The translations under genes were made by a program, and so were the position numbers. Positions 32,643 to 41,073 of a stretch of 64,000 bases of DNA are shown piece by piece. Where the stretch lies: assembly GCA_964432595.1 (NCBI GenBank), contig CAYSOF010000017.1, positions 62,001 to 126,000 of the forward strand. Reading direction: 5' to 3'. This DNA comes from DASYLJ01 sp964432595. Lineage in GTDB: Bacteria > Desulfobacterota > Binatia > DP-6. Position 1 is the first letter of the stretch, and every line of letters begins with the position of its first letter. The notes under the pieces were generated by a model. The model was not told the origin of the DNA and searched no databases. It worked only from the letters and a program-made list of their open reading frames with translations.

Positions 32643-34274
32643 ATGTCGCGGACCGCGCGCCTCACGCTCGCTTGCCTGGCCGCGTCGGCCCTCGTCGGGC
32701 TCGTCGCCACCGTCACGCTCGTCTCGCAGAGCGATCCGCCGCTGCACGTGCCCGGCCCGGCCGTCGTGCTCGCGGGCGTCTTCGTCGCTGCGGCCACCGT
32801 CGCGAACCTGCTCGTGCGCTTCGTACGCTGGCACTGGCTGTTGCGACGGTTCGCGCTCCGCCTGCCGACGATCGACAGCCTGGGCTCGTACGTCGGCTCG
32901 TTCGCGTTCCTGCCGGTGCCGCTCTACCTCGGGCAGATCGTCGCGCGCTGGCGGCTGCTCCGCGACGCGCCGGCCGGCGATCGCCCCGGCGTGCTGGTCG
33001 CGTCGGTCATCGAGCGCGTCGCCGACGTCTGGGCGGTGGCGGTGCTGGCCGCGCTGGCACTGCCGCGCTGGCGCGTGCCCGCCCTGCTCGTCCTGGTCGT
33101 GCTGCCGCTCGTGCCCGGGCTGCGGCGCGCGGCGATCGCGCTGCTCGAGCGCGCCGTGCAGCAGGTGGTCGACACGGTGTCCGATCCGGCCGACGGCGCC
33201 GTCGTCGTGCTGCTGCCGCGCGAGGCCGAGCCCGCCCACCTTGCCACGCTGGCGCTCACGTCGCTCGGCGCCTGGTCGGCGACGACGCTGTCGATCGTGA
33301 CGCTCGCCTGGGCCGCCGGCATCGATGCCGGGCCGCTGGCCCTGCAGGGCGCGGCGGCGACGGCGATCCTGCTCGGCGGGCTGTCGCTCGTGCCGCTCGG
33401 CGCGAGCGTCGGCGGCATCGTGCTCGTCCGCGCGCTCGAGGCGCTCGGCGCCGCGCCGGCCGCGGTCGGGCAGACCGTGTTCGTCTACCGTTTCGCGACC
33501 GCGTGGCTCACGCTCGCCCTCGGCGCGCTGGCGCTGTGGCTCGTGCTCCGCCGCCGCGGGCAGCCGCACGTCCACGACCACTTCGACGCCATCGACGAGT
33601 GCTACGACACGTGGCTGCCGGAGCACTACCGCACCCACCTGATCACGCGGAAGACGGTGCCCATGATCCGACGGCTCGGCGCGCTCGGCGGCGCGCCGCG
33701 CGGCCTCGACATCGGCTGCGGCCGCGGCTGGTACCTGGGCGAGCTGCGCCAGGCCGGCGCGACGATGGTCGGGCTCGACGCGTCCGAGCGCCAGCTGGTC
33801 GCCGCCGCCGAGCACACGCGCGGCGCGGTGCCGTTCGTGCAGGGCACGGTGATGCACCTGCCGTTCGAGGCGGCGAGCTTCGACTTCGCCTACATCATCA
33901 ACGTCCTGCACCACCTGCCGAGCCCCCAGCACCAGCGCGACGCGCTCGCCGAGATCGCGCGCGTCGTGCGGCCGGGCGGCCTCGTCTTCGTGCACGAGAT
34001 GAGCATCCGGAACCCGCTCTTCCGTCTCTATCTGAGCTACGTGTTCCCGATGGTGAAGGGCATCGAGGAGGGGACGGAGTACTACCTCGACCCCGATCGC
34101 ATGCGCGATCTGCCCGGGCTGCGCCCGCAAGCCGTGCACTACTTCACGTTCGTGCCCGACTTCGTGCCCCCCGCGCTGCTGCCGCCGCTCGCCGCCATCG
34201 AGCGCCGGCTCGAGGCGAGCCGCTTCGCGCCGTGGGCGGCGCACTTCCTGGCGGTGTTCGCGCGCGAGCCGTGA
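32643..34274 (+). CDS. Flippase-like membrane domain fused to SAM methyltransferase
   Basis: Residues about 1-305 of this 543-residue protein are a LPG-synthase-TM/YbhN-like membrane domain (SYVGSFAFLPVPLYLGQIV, VASVIERVADVWAV, about eight segments). Residues about 320-540 form a class I methyltransferase with LDIGCGRGWYLGEL, VGLDASERQ, and INVLHHLPSP, the COQ5/UbiE-like arrangement. The same membrane domain occurs alone at 2428-3420. A single chain would link lipid translocation and methylation, perhaps methylating a lipid or lipid-linked sugar at the membrane. No stop or frameshift separates the halves. ATG 32643 and the TGA 34272-34274 are 7 and 4 bp from the neighbouring genes. I know no characterised protein with this architecture. 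Confidence 0.78.
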   Translation: MSRTARLTLACLAASALVGLVATVTLVSQSDPPLHVPGPAVVLAGVFVAAATVANLLVRFVRWHWLLRRFALRLPTIDSLGSYVGSFAFLPVPLYLGQIVARWRLLRDAPAGDRPGVLVASVIERVADVWAVAVLAALALPRWRVPALLVLVVLPLVPGLRRAAIALLERAVQQVVDTVSDPADGAVVVLLPREAEPAHLATLALTSLGAWSATTLSIVTLAWAAGIDAGPLALQGAAATAILLGGLSLVPLGASVGGIVLVRALEALGAAPAAVGQTVFVYRFATAWLTLALGALALWLVLRRRGQPHVHDHFDAIDECYDTWLPEHYRTHLITRKTVPMIRRLGALGGAPRGLDIGCGRGWYLGELRQAGATMVGLDASERQLVAAAEHTRGAVPFVQGTVMHLPFEAASFDFAYIINVLHHLPSPQHQRDALAEIARVVRPGGLVFVHEMSIRNPLFRLYLSYVFPMVKGIEEGTEYYLDPDRMRDLPGLRPQAVHYFTFVPDFVPPALLPPLAAIERRLEASRFAPWAAHFLAVFAREP

Positions 34275-34278
34275 CGCG

Positions 34279-36609
34279 ATGACGGATCGCGCGCCCGACT
34301 CCGCGCCGCGCCGCGCCGCGGGCGACTGGCGCCCCGCGGCGCTCGTCGGCGTGCTCGTGACCGCGGCGGTCCTCGCCTCGTGGCGCTGGCGCTTCCTCGA
34401 GCACGGCGTCCACCCGCCCGTCGACCTGTACCTCTACTTCTACCCGCAGTACGAGGCGTTCTACGGGCGTCTGGCGCGCGGCGAGCTCGCGCTGTGGAAC
34501 CCGTGGCAGCTGTGCGGCATCCCGTGGGTCGCGACGCTCCAGGGCGGCTTCTTCTACCCGGGCCATCTCCTCTTCCTCCTGCTGCCCGTGAACCGCGCCC
34601 TCGAGATCTCGCAGGGGCTGCACCTCGTCGTGGTCGCGCTCGCGATGGCGGCGTTCGTGCGCCGGCTCGGCCTCTCGTGGACGGCGGCGGTGCTCGGCAC
34701 CGTCCTCTACACCTTGCGCGGATTCGTCCCGCTCAACCTGGCGCCCAACAACTACGTCGACACCGCCACGTGGATCCCCGTCGGCGCCATCGCCGTGCTG
34801 GCGCTGGCGCGCGGCGCCGGGGCGGGCGCCGTGGCGATGCTCGCCGCATCGACGGGGCTGAGCTTCCTCGGCGGCTATCCGCAGCCGACGATCTACGCGT
34901 TCTACACGTGGGGCACGCTGCTGCTGGTGCTCCTCCTGCAGGACGGCGCGCCGCTCCGGCGCTGGCTCACCAGCGGCGCGCTGTTCGCCGGCGGCGTCAC
35001 GCTCGGCGCGCTCGCCGCCGCCGCGCAGCTCGCGCCCACCTACGAGCTCGTGCAGAGCGGCCGGCATCTCGCCCTGCCCGTCGAGGTCCTGTCGCCGTTC
35101 GGCACACTCTCGCCCGCGATGCTGATCCTCGGCGGCGCGCTCGCCGGCGGCCCGTTCACCTACGGCGTGACCGCGCTCGCGCTCGCCGCCACCGCCCTCC
35201 TGACGCCCCGCCGTCGCGCGATCGCGCTCTGGGCGGTCGGCATGTCCGTCCTGACCGCGCTCCTGGCGCTCGGCCCGAACGGTCCGATCTTCTGGCTGTA
35301 CCAGCGCCTGCCGTTCCTCGGCATGTTCCGCTTCCCGGACCGCATCATCGCCGTCACCGACTTCACCGTGGCCGTCGCGGCGGCGATCGGGCTCGACGCC
35401 GTCGCCGGCGCACGCCGCCCGGGCGGCACCCGGCCGGTCGTCCCCATCGTGGCGCTCGTGGCGCTCGGAGCGCTCGTGGCGCTCGCCGCGCGCGGCTGGG
35501 CACCGCCCGACCGCATGACGCAGGTCTACGCGGTCGGCCTCGCCGCGGCGGCCGTCCTGGCCATGCGCGCCGGCGTCGCGCGGGTGGCGCCGGCGATCGT
35601 CGCCGCCGCGCTGGTGCTCGTGGCGACCACCGACATCTCGCTGTCCCCTTGGCTGCATCGCATGACGTACGGGACCACCGACATGGACGCGTGGGCGAAG
35701 TACGAGCCCATGTACCGCGCCGTCGCCGAGCGCGCCGGCTCGGGCCGCGTCTGGTTCTACGGCGACATGACGATCCTGCCCGAGTTCGCACAGAAGCTCG
35801 CGACGCGGTTCGGCCTCCGCGCCATCGACGACTACGAGCCGCTGAACCCGGGACGGCACGACGAGTACTTCACGTACTTCACCGAGGGCACGCCCATGGC
35901 GCAGCGCTTTCCCTGGCTGTTCGCCGGCAGCATCACCACCCTGAAGCCGCCGCCCGGTGCCGCGCCGCCGGCCGCGCGCCGCCGCCTGCTCGACCTGGCC
36001 GGGCTGCGCGTCGTCGTGATGCCGCAGGCGTATCTCGCGTCCCACCCGGAGGCCGACGCCTTCGTGCGCGACGCCGGCCTCGTCCCGCTCGGCATCGAGC
36101 AGCCGCCGTTCGCGCTCTTCGCGAACCCGCACGCCGTGCCGCGCGCCTTCGTCACCTACGCGGCGCGCCCGGCGCCGCCGACGGCCGAGCTCCTCGCGGC
36201 GATCGCCCGCGACGACTTCGATCCGCTGGCGGGCAGCTGGGTCGACGGCGAGACGGGCCTGCCGCCGGACGCGCACGGCGCGCCCGGCCATCCGGCGCGG
36301 ATCGTCGAGGACGGCGAGCGCGTCGTCGAGATCGAAGCGACGCTCGAGCGGCCGGGGCTGGTCGTGCTGGGCGACGCGTTCTATCCCGGCTGGTACGCGA
36401 CGCTCGACGGCACGCCGGTGGACATCCTGCCGACGAACCACCTCTTCCGCGGCGTCGTGGCACCGGCGGGGACGCATCGCATCCGCTTCGAGTACCGGCC
36501 GTGGAGCGTCCGCCTCGGCATCGCCGCCAGCGCGGTCGGCTGGACCGCCATCGCCGTGCTCGCGTGGCGCTCGCGCCGCCGCCGGCTTGCCACGCCCGGG
36601 GAAACGTAG
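34279..36609 (+). CDS. YfhO-like polytopic membrane protein
   Basis: The 776-residue protein resembles the YfhO family, putative GT-C transferases that glycosylate cell-envelope polymers. The first loop reads VDLYLYFYPQYEAFYGRLAR, then GELALWNPWQLCGIPW; the pattern DLxxxxxPxYE-xxLxxGxLxLWxPWQ recurs in two further genes (41048-43087, 43084-45093). About twelve membrane segments are followed by a soluble domain and then a typical YfhO tail (GLVVLGDAFYPGWYATLDG, HRIRFEYRP) and a final anchor. ATG 34279 follows the methyltransferase fusion by 4 bp. The GT2 gene 30 bp downstream may supply its lipid-linked donor. Confidence 0.78.
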   Translation: MTDRAPDSAPRRAAGDWRPAALVGVLVTAAVLASWRWRFLEHGVHPPVDLYLYFYPQYEAFYGRLARGELALWNPWQLCGIPWVATLQGGFFYPGHLLFLLLPVNRALEISQGLHLVVVALAMAAFVRRLGLSWTAAVLGTVLYTLRGFVPLNLAPNNYVDTATWIPVGAIAVLALARGAGAGAVAMLAASTGLSFLGGYPQPTIYAFYTWGTLLLVLLLQDGAPLRRWLTSGALFAGGVTLGALAAAAQLAPTYELVQSGRHLALPVEVLSPFGTLSPAMLILGGALAGGPFTYGVTALALAATALLTPRRRAIALWAVGMSVLTALLALGPNGPIFWLYQRLPFLGMFRFPDRIIAVTDFTVAVAAAIGLDAVAGARRPGGTRPVVPIVALVALGALVALAARGWAPPDRMTQVYAVGLAAAAVLAMRAGVARVAPAIVAAALVLVATTDISLSPWLHRMTYGTTDMDAWAKYEPMYRAVAERAGSGRVWFYGDMTILPEFAQKLATRFGLRAIDDYEPLNPGRHDEYFTYFTEGTPMAQRFPWLFAGSITTLKPPPGAAPPAARRRLLDLAGLRVVVMPQAYLASHPEADAFVRDAGLVPLGIEQPPFALFANPHAVPRAFVTYAARPAPPTAELLAAIARDDFDPLAGSWVDGETGLPPDAHGAPGHPARIVEDGERVVEIEATLERPGLVVLGDAFYPGWYATLDGTPVDILPTNHLFRGVVAPAGTHRIRFEYRPWSVRLGIAASAVGWTAIAVLAWRSRRRRLATPGET

Positions 36610-36639
36610 GATGGGACTCGCGCCCGACGGCGCCTCCCG

Positions 36640-37377
36640 ATGACGTCCGCATCGCCACGCACGGCCCTTTCCGTGGTCGTGCCCGCCTTCAACGAGGGGC
36701 CGCGCATCGGAGCGACCCTGTCACGCATCCGCACCTACCTCGCCGCGCGGGCGACGTCGTCGGAGATCCTGGTCGTCGACGACGGCTCCGCCGACGACAC
36801 GGCGGCGCGGGCCGCGGACGCGCTCGGCGACGCGGGCCGGGTGCTGCGCCACGAGCGCAACTTCGGCAAAGGCGCGGCGGTGCGCACGGGCATGTTGGCG
36901 GCGCGCGGCGATCGCCGGCTCTTCACCGACGCGGACCTCTCCACGCCGATCGAAGAGATCGAGAAGCTCGAGCGGGCCATGGACGCCGGCGCCGCGATCG
37001 CGATCGGGTCGCGCGCGCTCGACCGCTCGCTGCTCGAGGTGCACCAGCCCGCGCTGCGCGAGACCGCGGGGCGCCTCTTCAATCTCGTCGTGCGGCTCGT
37101 CGCGGTGCCCGGCATCCGCGACACCCAGTGCGGCTTCAAGCTCTTCCGGGCCGACGTGGTCGAGCCGCTGTTCGGCCCGAGCCGCGTCCAGGGCTTCGGG
37201 TTCGACGTCGAGGTGCTCGCGCTCGCGCGGCGGCGCGGCCTGCCGATCGCGGAGATCGGCGTGCGCTGGCGGAACGGCCCCGTGACCCGCGTCACCCTCG
37301 CCGGCGGCGCCGCGGCGTTCCTCGATCCCCTGCGCGTCCGCCTCCGGCTCCTCGCCGGCCGCTATCGGGATCGCTGA
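36640..37377 (+). CDS. Dolichyl-phosphate beta-glucosyltransferase-like GT2
   Basis: The 245-residue GT2 is of the Alg5-type: SVVVPAFNEGPRIG, VVDDGSADDT, FTDADLSTPIEEIEKL (DxD), GSRALDRS, RDTQCGFKLFRA. The DADLSTP and QCGFKLF signatures separate it from the DPM1-type GT2s at 3417 and 18102 and group it with the GT2 at 48551-49366. Family members load glucose or a related sugar on a polyprenyl phosphate. It has no membrane segment. ATG 36640 is 30 bp after the YfhO-like gene, so it is in the same operon. A dyad and a candidate promoter follow its stop codon, so the next gene may also be transcribed independently. Confidence 0.84.
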   Translation: MTSASPRTALSVVVPAFNEGPRIGATLSRIRTYLAARATSSEILVVDDGSADDTAARAADALGDAGRVLRHERNFGKGAAVRTGMLAARGDRRLFTDADLSTPIEEIEKLERAMDAGAAIAIGSRALDRSLLEVHQPALRETAGRLFNLVVRLVAVPGIRDTQCGFKLFRADVVEPLFGPSRVQGFGFDVEVLALARRRGLPIAEIGVRWRNGPVTRVTLAGGAAAFLDPLRVRLRLLAGRYRDR

Positions 37378-37385
37378 TCGGCCCG

Positions 37386-37399
37386 ACCCCATGTGGGGT
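37386..37399. promoter_or_regulatory. Short dyad ACCCCA-TG-TGGGGT
   Basis: A perfect 6-bp inverted repeat with a 2-bp centre lies 9 bp after the GT2 stop and about 17 bp before the -35-like box of the candidate promoter for the SPASM gene. It may be an operator. It is too short to end transcription on its own. Confidence 0.3.
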
Positions 37400-37415
37400 G
37401 CGCCGTCGCTCGGGG

Positions 37416-37445
37416 CTGACAACGGAACCCGGCCGGTGCTAGGCT
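37416..37445 (+). promoter_or_regulatory. Candidate promoter with extended -10 for the SPASM gene
   Basis: CTGACA (37416-37421), an 18-bp spacer and TAGGCT (37440-37445) preceded by TGC make a plausible internal promoter ending 16 bp before ATG 37462. The same plan, xTGACx-N18-TAGGxx with TGC before it, occurs upstream of the gene at 46109. Confidence 0.35.
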
Positions 37446-37461
37446 TCCCCCCGGCACCCGC

Positions 37462-38556
37462 ATGCGTATCGCCCCCTACGTCGCCCTCGCCGCGCGCGCC
37501 ACGGAAGCGAACTTCCGGCGCCCGAGCTTCCCGTACAAGCTGACCTTCTGCTTGACCTTCTGGTGCAACTACAAGTGCACCACCTGCAACATCTGGAAGC
37601 TCAAGCCGCGCGACGAGCTGACCCACGACGAGATCAAGCAGATCTTCGCGAAGGCGGGCCGCTTCCTCTGGATCGACCTGACGGGCGGCGAGGTGTGGCT
37701 GCGGAAGGACTTCGTCGGCATCGCCGAGACGGTCATCACGAGCTGCCCGAACCTGCTCCTCCTGCACTTCCCGACCAACGGCTACCTCACCGACAAGATC
37801 GTCGAGGGCACGAAAGAGATCCGGAAGATGGGCGGCGAGAAGCTCATCATCACGGTCTCGACCGACGGCGACGAGGCGATGAACGACGAGGTGCGCGGCA
37901 TCGAGGGCGGCTGGCGCCGCCAGCTCGAGACGTTCCGCCGCCTGCGCGAGATCCCGGGCGTCGAGGCGGTGCTCGGCATGACGCTGTCGGCGGCGAACGT
38001 CGACCACTTCCCGCAGGCCTTCGCCGCGGTGAAGAAGGAGATCCCGTGGCTCGGCTACGAGGACTTCCACGTCAACATCGTGCACGAGTCGCCGCACTAC
38101 CTCGGCAACGACGTCCTCCACCTGCGCCGCAACGTCGCGCCGGCGGCGCTCGCGAACGCCGCCGAGGAGTACGGCCGCCTGCGCGGCCGCGCGCTGCATC
38201 CCGTCGCGTTCCTCGAGCGCGCGTACCTGAAGCGCGTGCGCCGCTACCTCGAGAGCGGCCAGACGCCGATGCGCTGCCACGCGCTGCGCTCGTCGTGCTT
38301 CATCGACTCGTGGGGCAACGTCTACCCGTGCACGATCTACGACAAGAAGGTCGGCAGCCTGCGCGAGGCGAACTACGACCTCGGCGCGATCTGGAACCGC
38401 GCGGAGACGCGGGAGCTGCAGGCCGAAATCTGGGAGTCGAACTGCCCGAACTGCTGGACGCCGTGCGAAGCGTACCAGAGCATCCTCGGCAACATCCTGC
38501 GCCCGGAGCTGCCGTCGCGCCGCGCGCCCGCCCGCGCGCCCGAGCCGTCCCGCTGA
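37462..38556 (+). CDS. Radical SAM/SPASM-type protein
   Basis: The 364-residue radical SAM enzyme has the cluster motif CNYKCTTC, then LTGGEVWLRKD (SAM-binding GGE). In the C-terminal part, CHALRSSCFIDSWGNVYPC and SNCPNCWTPCEAY supply the cysteines of a SPASM/twitch domain for an auxiliary Fe-S cluster. SPASM enzymes modify peptides, sugars or cofactors. No small precursor peptide gene is visible next to it, so a peptide-maturation role is not supported. In this operon a carbohydrate or lipid substrate is more likely. Start is ATG 37462. It could have its own promoter just upstream and lies 43 bp before the GT39 gene. Confidence 0.8.
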   Translation: MRIAPYVALAARATEANFRRPSFPYKLTFCLTFWCNYKCTTCNIWKLKPRDELTHDEIKQIFAKAGRFLWIDLTGGEVWLRKDFVGIAETVITSCPNLLLLHFPTNGYLTDKIVEGTKEIRKMGGEKLIITVSTDGDEAMNDEVRGIEGGWRRQLETFRRLREIPGVEAVLGMTLSAANVDHFPQAFAAVKKEIPWLGYEDFHVNIVHESPHYLGNDVLHLRRNVAPAALANAAEEYGRLRGRALHPVAFLERAYLKRVRRYLESGQTPMRCHALRSSCFIDSWGNVYPCTIYDKKVGSLREANYDLGAIWNRAETRELQAEIWESNCPNCWTPCEAYQSILGNILRPELPSRRAPARAPEPSR

Positions 38557-38599
38557 TGCGTTTGCCGGCCGCGCCGCGGCCGACTACAAGGCGCCACCG

Positions 38600-40264
38600 A
38601 TGAGTCGTCCCGAGCGCGCCTCCGCGCCAGGAGGACGATCGGGCGCGGTGGCGATCGCGCTCGTGCTGCTCGTGCTGCTCGCGGCGGTGCTGCGCATCTG
38701 GGGCGCGTCCCAGGGCGGTCCGCTGCTGAACGGCCGCCCCGACGAGCGCGAGATGCTCATCAACACGGGCGGCTTCTCGTCGGGCGACCTGAACCCGCGC
38801 TGGAACATCTACCCGAACCTCTTCTGCTGGGTGTACTGGCTGTGGGGCGAGCTGTGGCTCGCGGTCGAGGGCCTGTTCGTCGACGTCCCGGACTACCCGA
38901 CGCTGCTGGCGAACGACATCACGCGCGTCATGGTGATCGGGCGCATCCTCTCGGCGCTCGTCGGCGCCGCGACCGTCGCCGTGCTCTACCGCGTCGCGCG
39001 CGACGTCGGCGGCCGCGGCATGGCGCTGACGGCCGCCCTGCTGCTCGCGGCCAACCACCTGCACGTCCGCGACAGCCACTCGGTGAAGACCGAGAGCTTC
39101 CTGGCACTGGGCATCCTCGTCTCGATCTGGTGCCTGTCGCGCTGGGCCACGCAGCGGACGGCGCGCTCGGCGCTCGTCGCCGGCGTCGCCATCGGCGTCA
39201 CGACCGGCTTCAAGTACAACGGCATCCTGCTGCTCGTCGGCGCCTGGTTCGCCGACCTGCTGTCGTCGCCGCGCGCGGGGCTGCGGCGCCTCTGGCCGAG
39301 CGGGCAGCTGGTCGGTATCGGCGCCGCAACCGTCGGCGTCTTCCTGCTGTGCTCGCCGTACCTGATTCTCGACTGGAAGCTCACGGAGGAGACGCTGGGC
39401 TTCATGCCCATGGCCGTGTTCGCCAGCCGGCCGTCGCCCGGACCGCCGGCGACCTCGCGCGTCGAGGCGCTCGAGCGCGAGCTCACCATGCGCGCGTTCG
39501 GCTATCACGTGCGCGTCTCCCTGCGCCGCGGCGCCGGCCTGCTCGTGGCGCTGCTGACGCCGGTCGCGCTGGTGCTCGCCTTCCGGCGGCCGCGGTCGCC
39601 GCTGCTCGTCCTCGCCGCGGCCTTCGCGCTCTTCTACTACGCCGTGATCGGCGTCTCGCAGATCAAGCTCGCCCGCTATCTGACGCCCGTCATCCCGTTG
39701 CTCCTCCTGCTGGTCGCCTGGCTGCTCGCGCGGATCGCCGCCGCCCTGCCCCGGCGGTTGCGCACGCCGGGGCTCGCGATCATGGCGCTCGTCGTGACGG
39801 CCGAGCCGCTGCACGACTCGATCGCGTACGACCGCATCCTGAGCCGGACCGACACGCGCGTCCTCGCGACGCAGTGGATGACCGAGCACCTGCCGAAGGA
39901 CGCCGCGGTCGCCCAGCTCGGCACGATCGTGTTCGCGCTCGGCGATCCCGAGCTGCCCCCGGGCATCCGTCGCGTCGAGACGAAGCTCGGCGAGAACGAC
40001 TTCGCGGGCAAGGGTATCACGCACGTCGTCACCCACGAGCACGTGCTGCCGTTCTCGAAGCTGATCCCGGGCCAGATGAACGCGATCCGGCCGCACCTCC
40101 GCCTGCTCGCGACGTTCACGCCCTATCGCGGCGCGCCCGGCGGCGAGTTCGAGGAGCAGGACGCGTACTACGTCCCCTTCTGGGACTTCGACGCCATCGA
40201 GCGTCCCGGACCGCTCGTCAACATCTATGCGTGGGAGGACGCGCCGCCGCCCGCGGCGCCCTGA
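38600..40264 (+). CDS. GT39-type polyprenyl-phosphate-dependent glycosyltransferase
   Basis: The 554-residue protein has about ten membrane segments and a first loop GRPDEREMLINTGGF, with the DE pair typical of the catalytic acid position in GT39/PMT enzymes. A second motif, HLHVRDSHSVKTESFLAL, matches the conserved loop with a basic/acidic cluster. The C-terminal region is soluble. Family members transfer a sugar from polyprenyl phosphate to lipid, protein or glycan in the periplasm. ATG 38600 follows the SPASM gene by 43 bp; the stop is 14 bp before the FkbM methyltransferase start. It is the clearest GT39 member in the window. Confidence 0.78.
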   Translation: MSRPERASAPGGRSGAVAIALVLLVLLAAVLRIWGASQGGPLLNGRPDEREMLINTGGFSSGDLNPRWNIYPNLFCWVYWLWGELWLAVEGLFVDVPDYPTLLANDITRVMVIGRILSALVGAATVAVLYRVARDVGGRGMALTAALLLAANHLHVRDSHSVKTESFLALGILVSIWCLSRWATQRTARSALVAGVAIGVTTGFKYNGILLLVGAWFADLLSSPRAGLRRLWPSGQLVGIGAATVGVFLLCSPYLILDWKLTEETLGFMPMAVFASRPSPGPPATSRVEALERELTMRAFGYHVRVSLRRGAGLLVALLTPVALVLAFRRPRSPLLVLAAAFALFYYAVIGVSQIKLARYLTPVIPLLLLLVAWLLARIAAALPRRLRTPGLAIMALVVTAEPLHDSIAYDRILSRTDTRVLATQWMTEHLPKDAAVAQLGTIVFALGDPELPPGIRRVETKLGENDFAGKGITHVVTHEHVLPFSKLIPGQMNAIRPHLRLLATFTPYRGAPGGEFEEQDAYYVPFWDFDAIERPGPLVNIYAWEDAPPPAAP

Positions 40265-40278
40265 CGGAGCGCGCCGTC

Positions 40279-41073
40279 GTGTGGGAGCGACTCCTGGGCC
40301 TGCTGAACCGCGTGCCGGTCGGCGAGCGCCGCGTGCTGGTCGGCGGCATGCCGATCTACGCCGACAGCCTCGACCGTTGGGTCGCCGCGATGGCCTGGCG
40401 GCACGGCTGGCTCGCGCGTCGCGAGGCGCTCTTCCGCGACCGCGTGCTGCAGCCCGGCATGGTGACGGTCGACGTCGGCGCGAACCTCGGCTTCCACACG
40501 CTCGGCATGGCGCGACGGGTGGGCGCCGCCGGCCGCGTCCACGCGCTCGAGCCCGACCCGGATCACCTGCGCCTGCTGACGCGCGCCGTCCGCGAGTCCG
40601 GCGTGACGAACGTCGTGCTGCACGACGCGGCCGCGACCGACGCCACGGGCACCGCGCGTCTCTACCTCGCGGCCGCGAACCGCGGCGACAACCGCCTCGT
40701 CGCCGCGGAAGAGTCGCGCGCGTTCGTCGACGTCCGCACCGTGCGCGTCGACGACCTGGTCGCCGCCGAGTCGCGCGTCGACTTCGTCAAGATCGACGCG
40801 CAGGGCGCCGAGGTCGAGGTGCTGCGCGGGATGCCGGACACGCTGCGCCGGCCGGGCGTCCAGCTGCTCTGCGAGCTCAGCCCGGGCCTGCTGGCGCGCG
40901 CCGGCCACGGCCGCGACGCCTTCTTCGCGCCGCTCCGCGCCGAGGGCTTCGCGCCGCGCCGTCTGGGTCCCGACGGCACCATCGTCGCCACGACCGAGGA
41001 CGCCGCGTGGGCGGCGGCGGAGGCGGCGGGCCACGACATGATCGTGCTCACGCGCGACGGCGCGGCGGGATGA
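40279..41073 (+). CDS. FkbM family methyltransferase
   Basis: The 264-residue class I methyltransferase shows the FkbM pattern: TVDVGANLGFHTLGMA, then HALEPDPDHLRLL, and DFVKIDAQGAEVEVLRGM. FkbM enzymes O-methylate sugars and lipids. The GTG at 40279 is used, with GGAGC (40266-40270) eight bases upstream; there is no earlier sensible start. It is the last gene of the eight-gene plus-strand operon. Its 3' end overlaps the stop region of the convergent YfhO-like gene by 26 bp, leaving no space for a terminator between the two operons. It is likely to act on the glycan or glycolipid made by the preceding enzymes. Confidence 0.84.
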   Translation: MWERLLGLLNRVPVGERRVLVGGMPIYADSLDRWVAAMAWRHGWLARREALFRDRVLQPGMVTVDVGANLGFHTLGMARRVGAAGRVHALEPDPDHLRLLTRAVRESGVTNVVLHDAAATDATGTARLYLAAANRGDNRLVAAEESRAFVDVRTVRVDDLVAAESRVDFVKIDAQGAEVEVLRGMPDTLRRPGVQLLCELSPGLLARAGHGRDAFFAPLRAEGFAPRRLGPDGTIVATTEDAAWAAAEAAGHDMIVLTRDGAAG

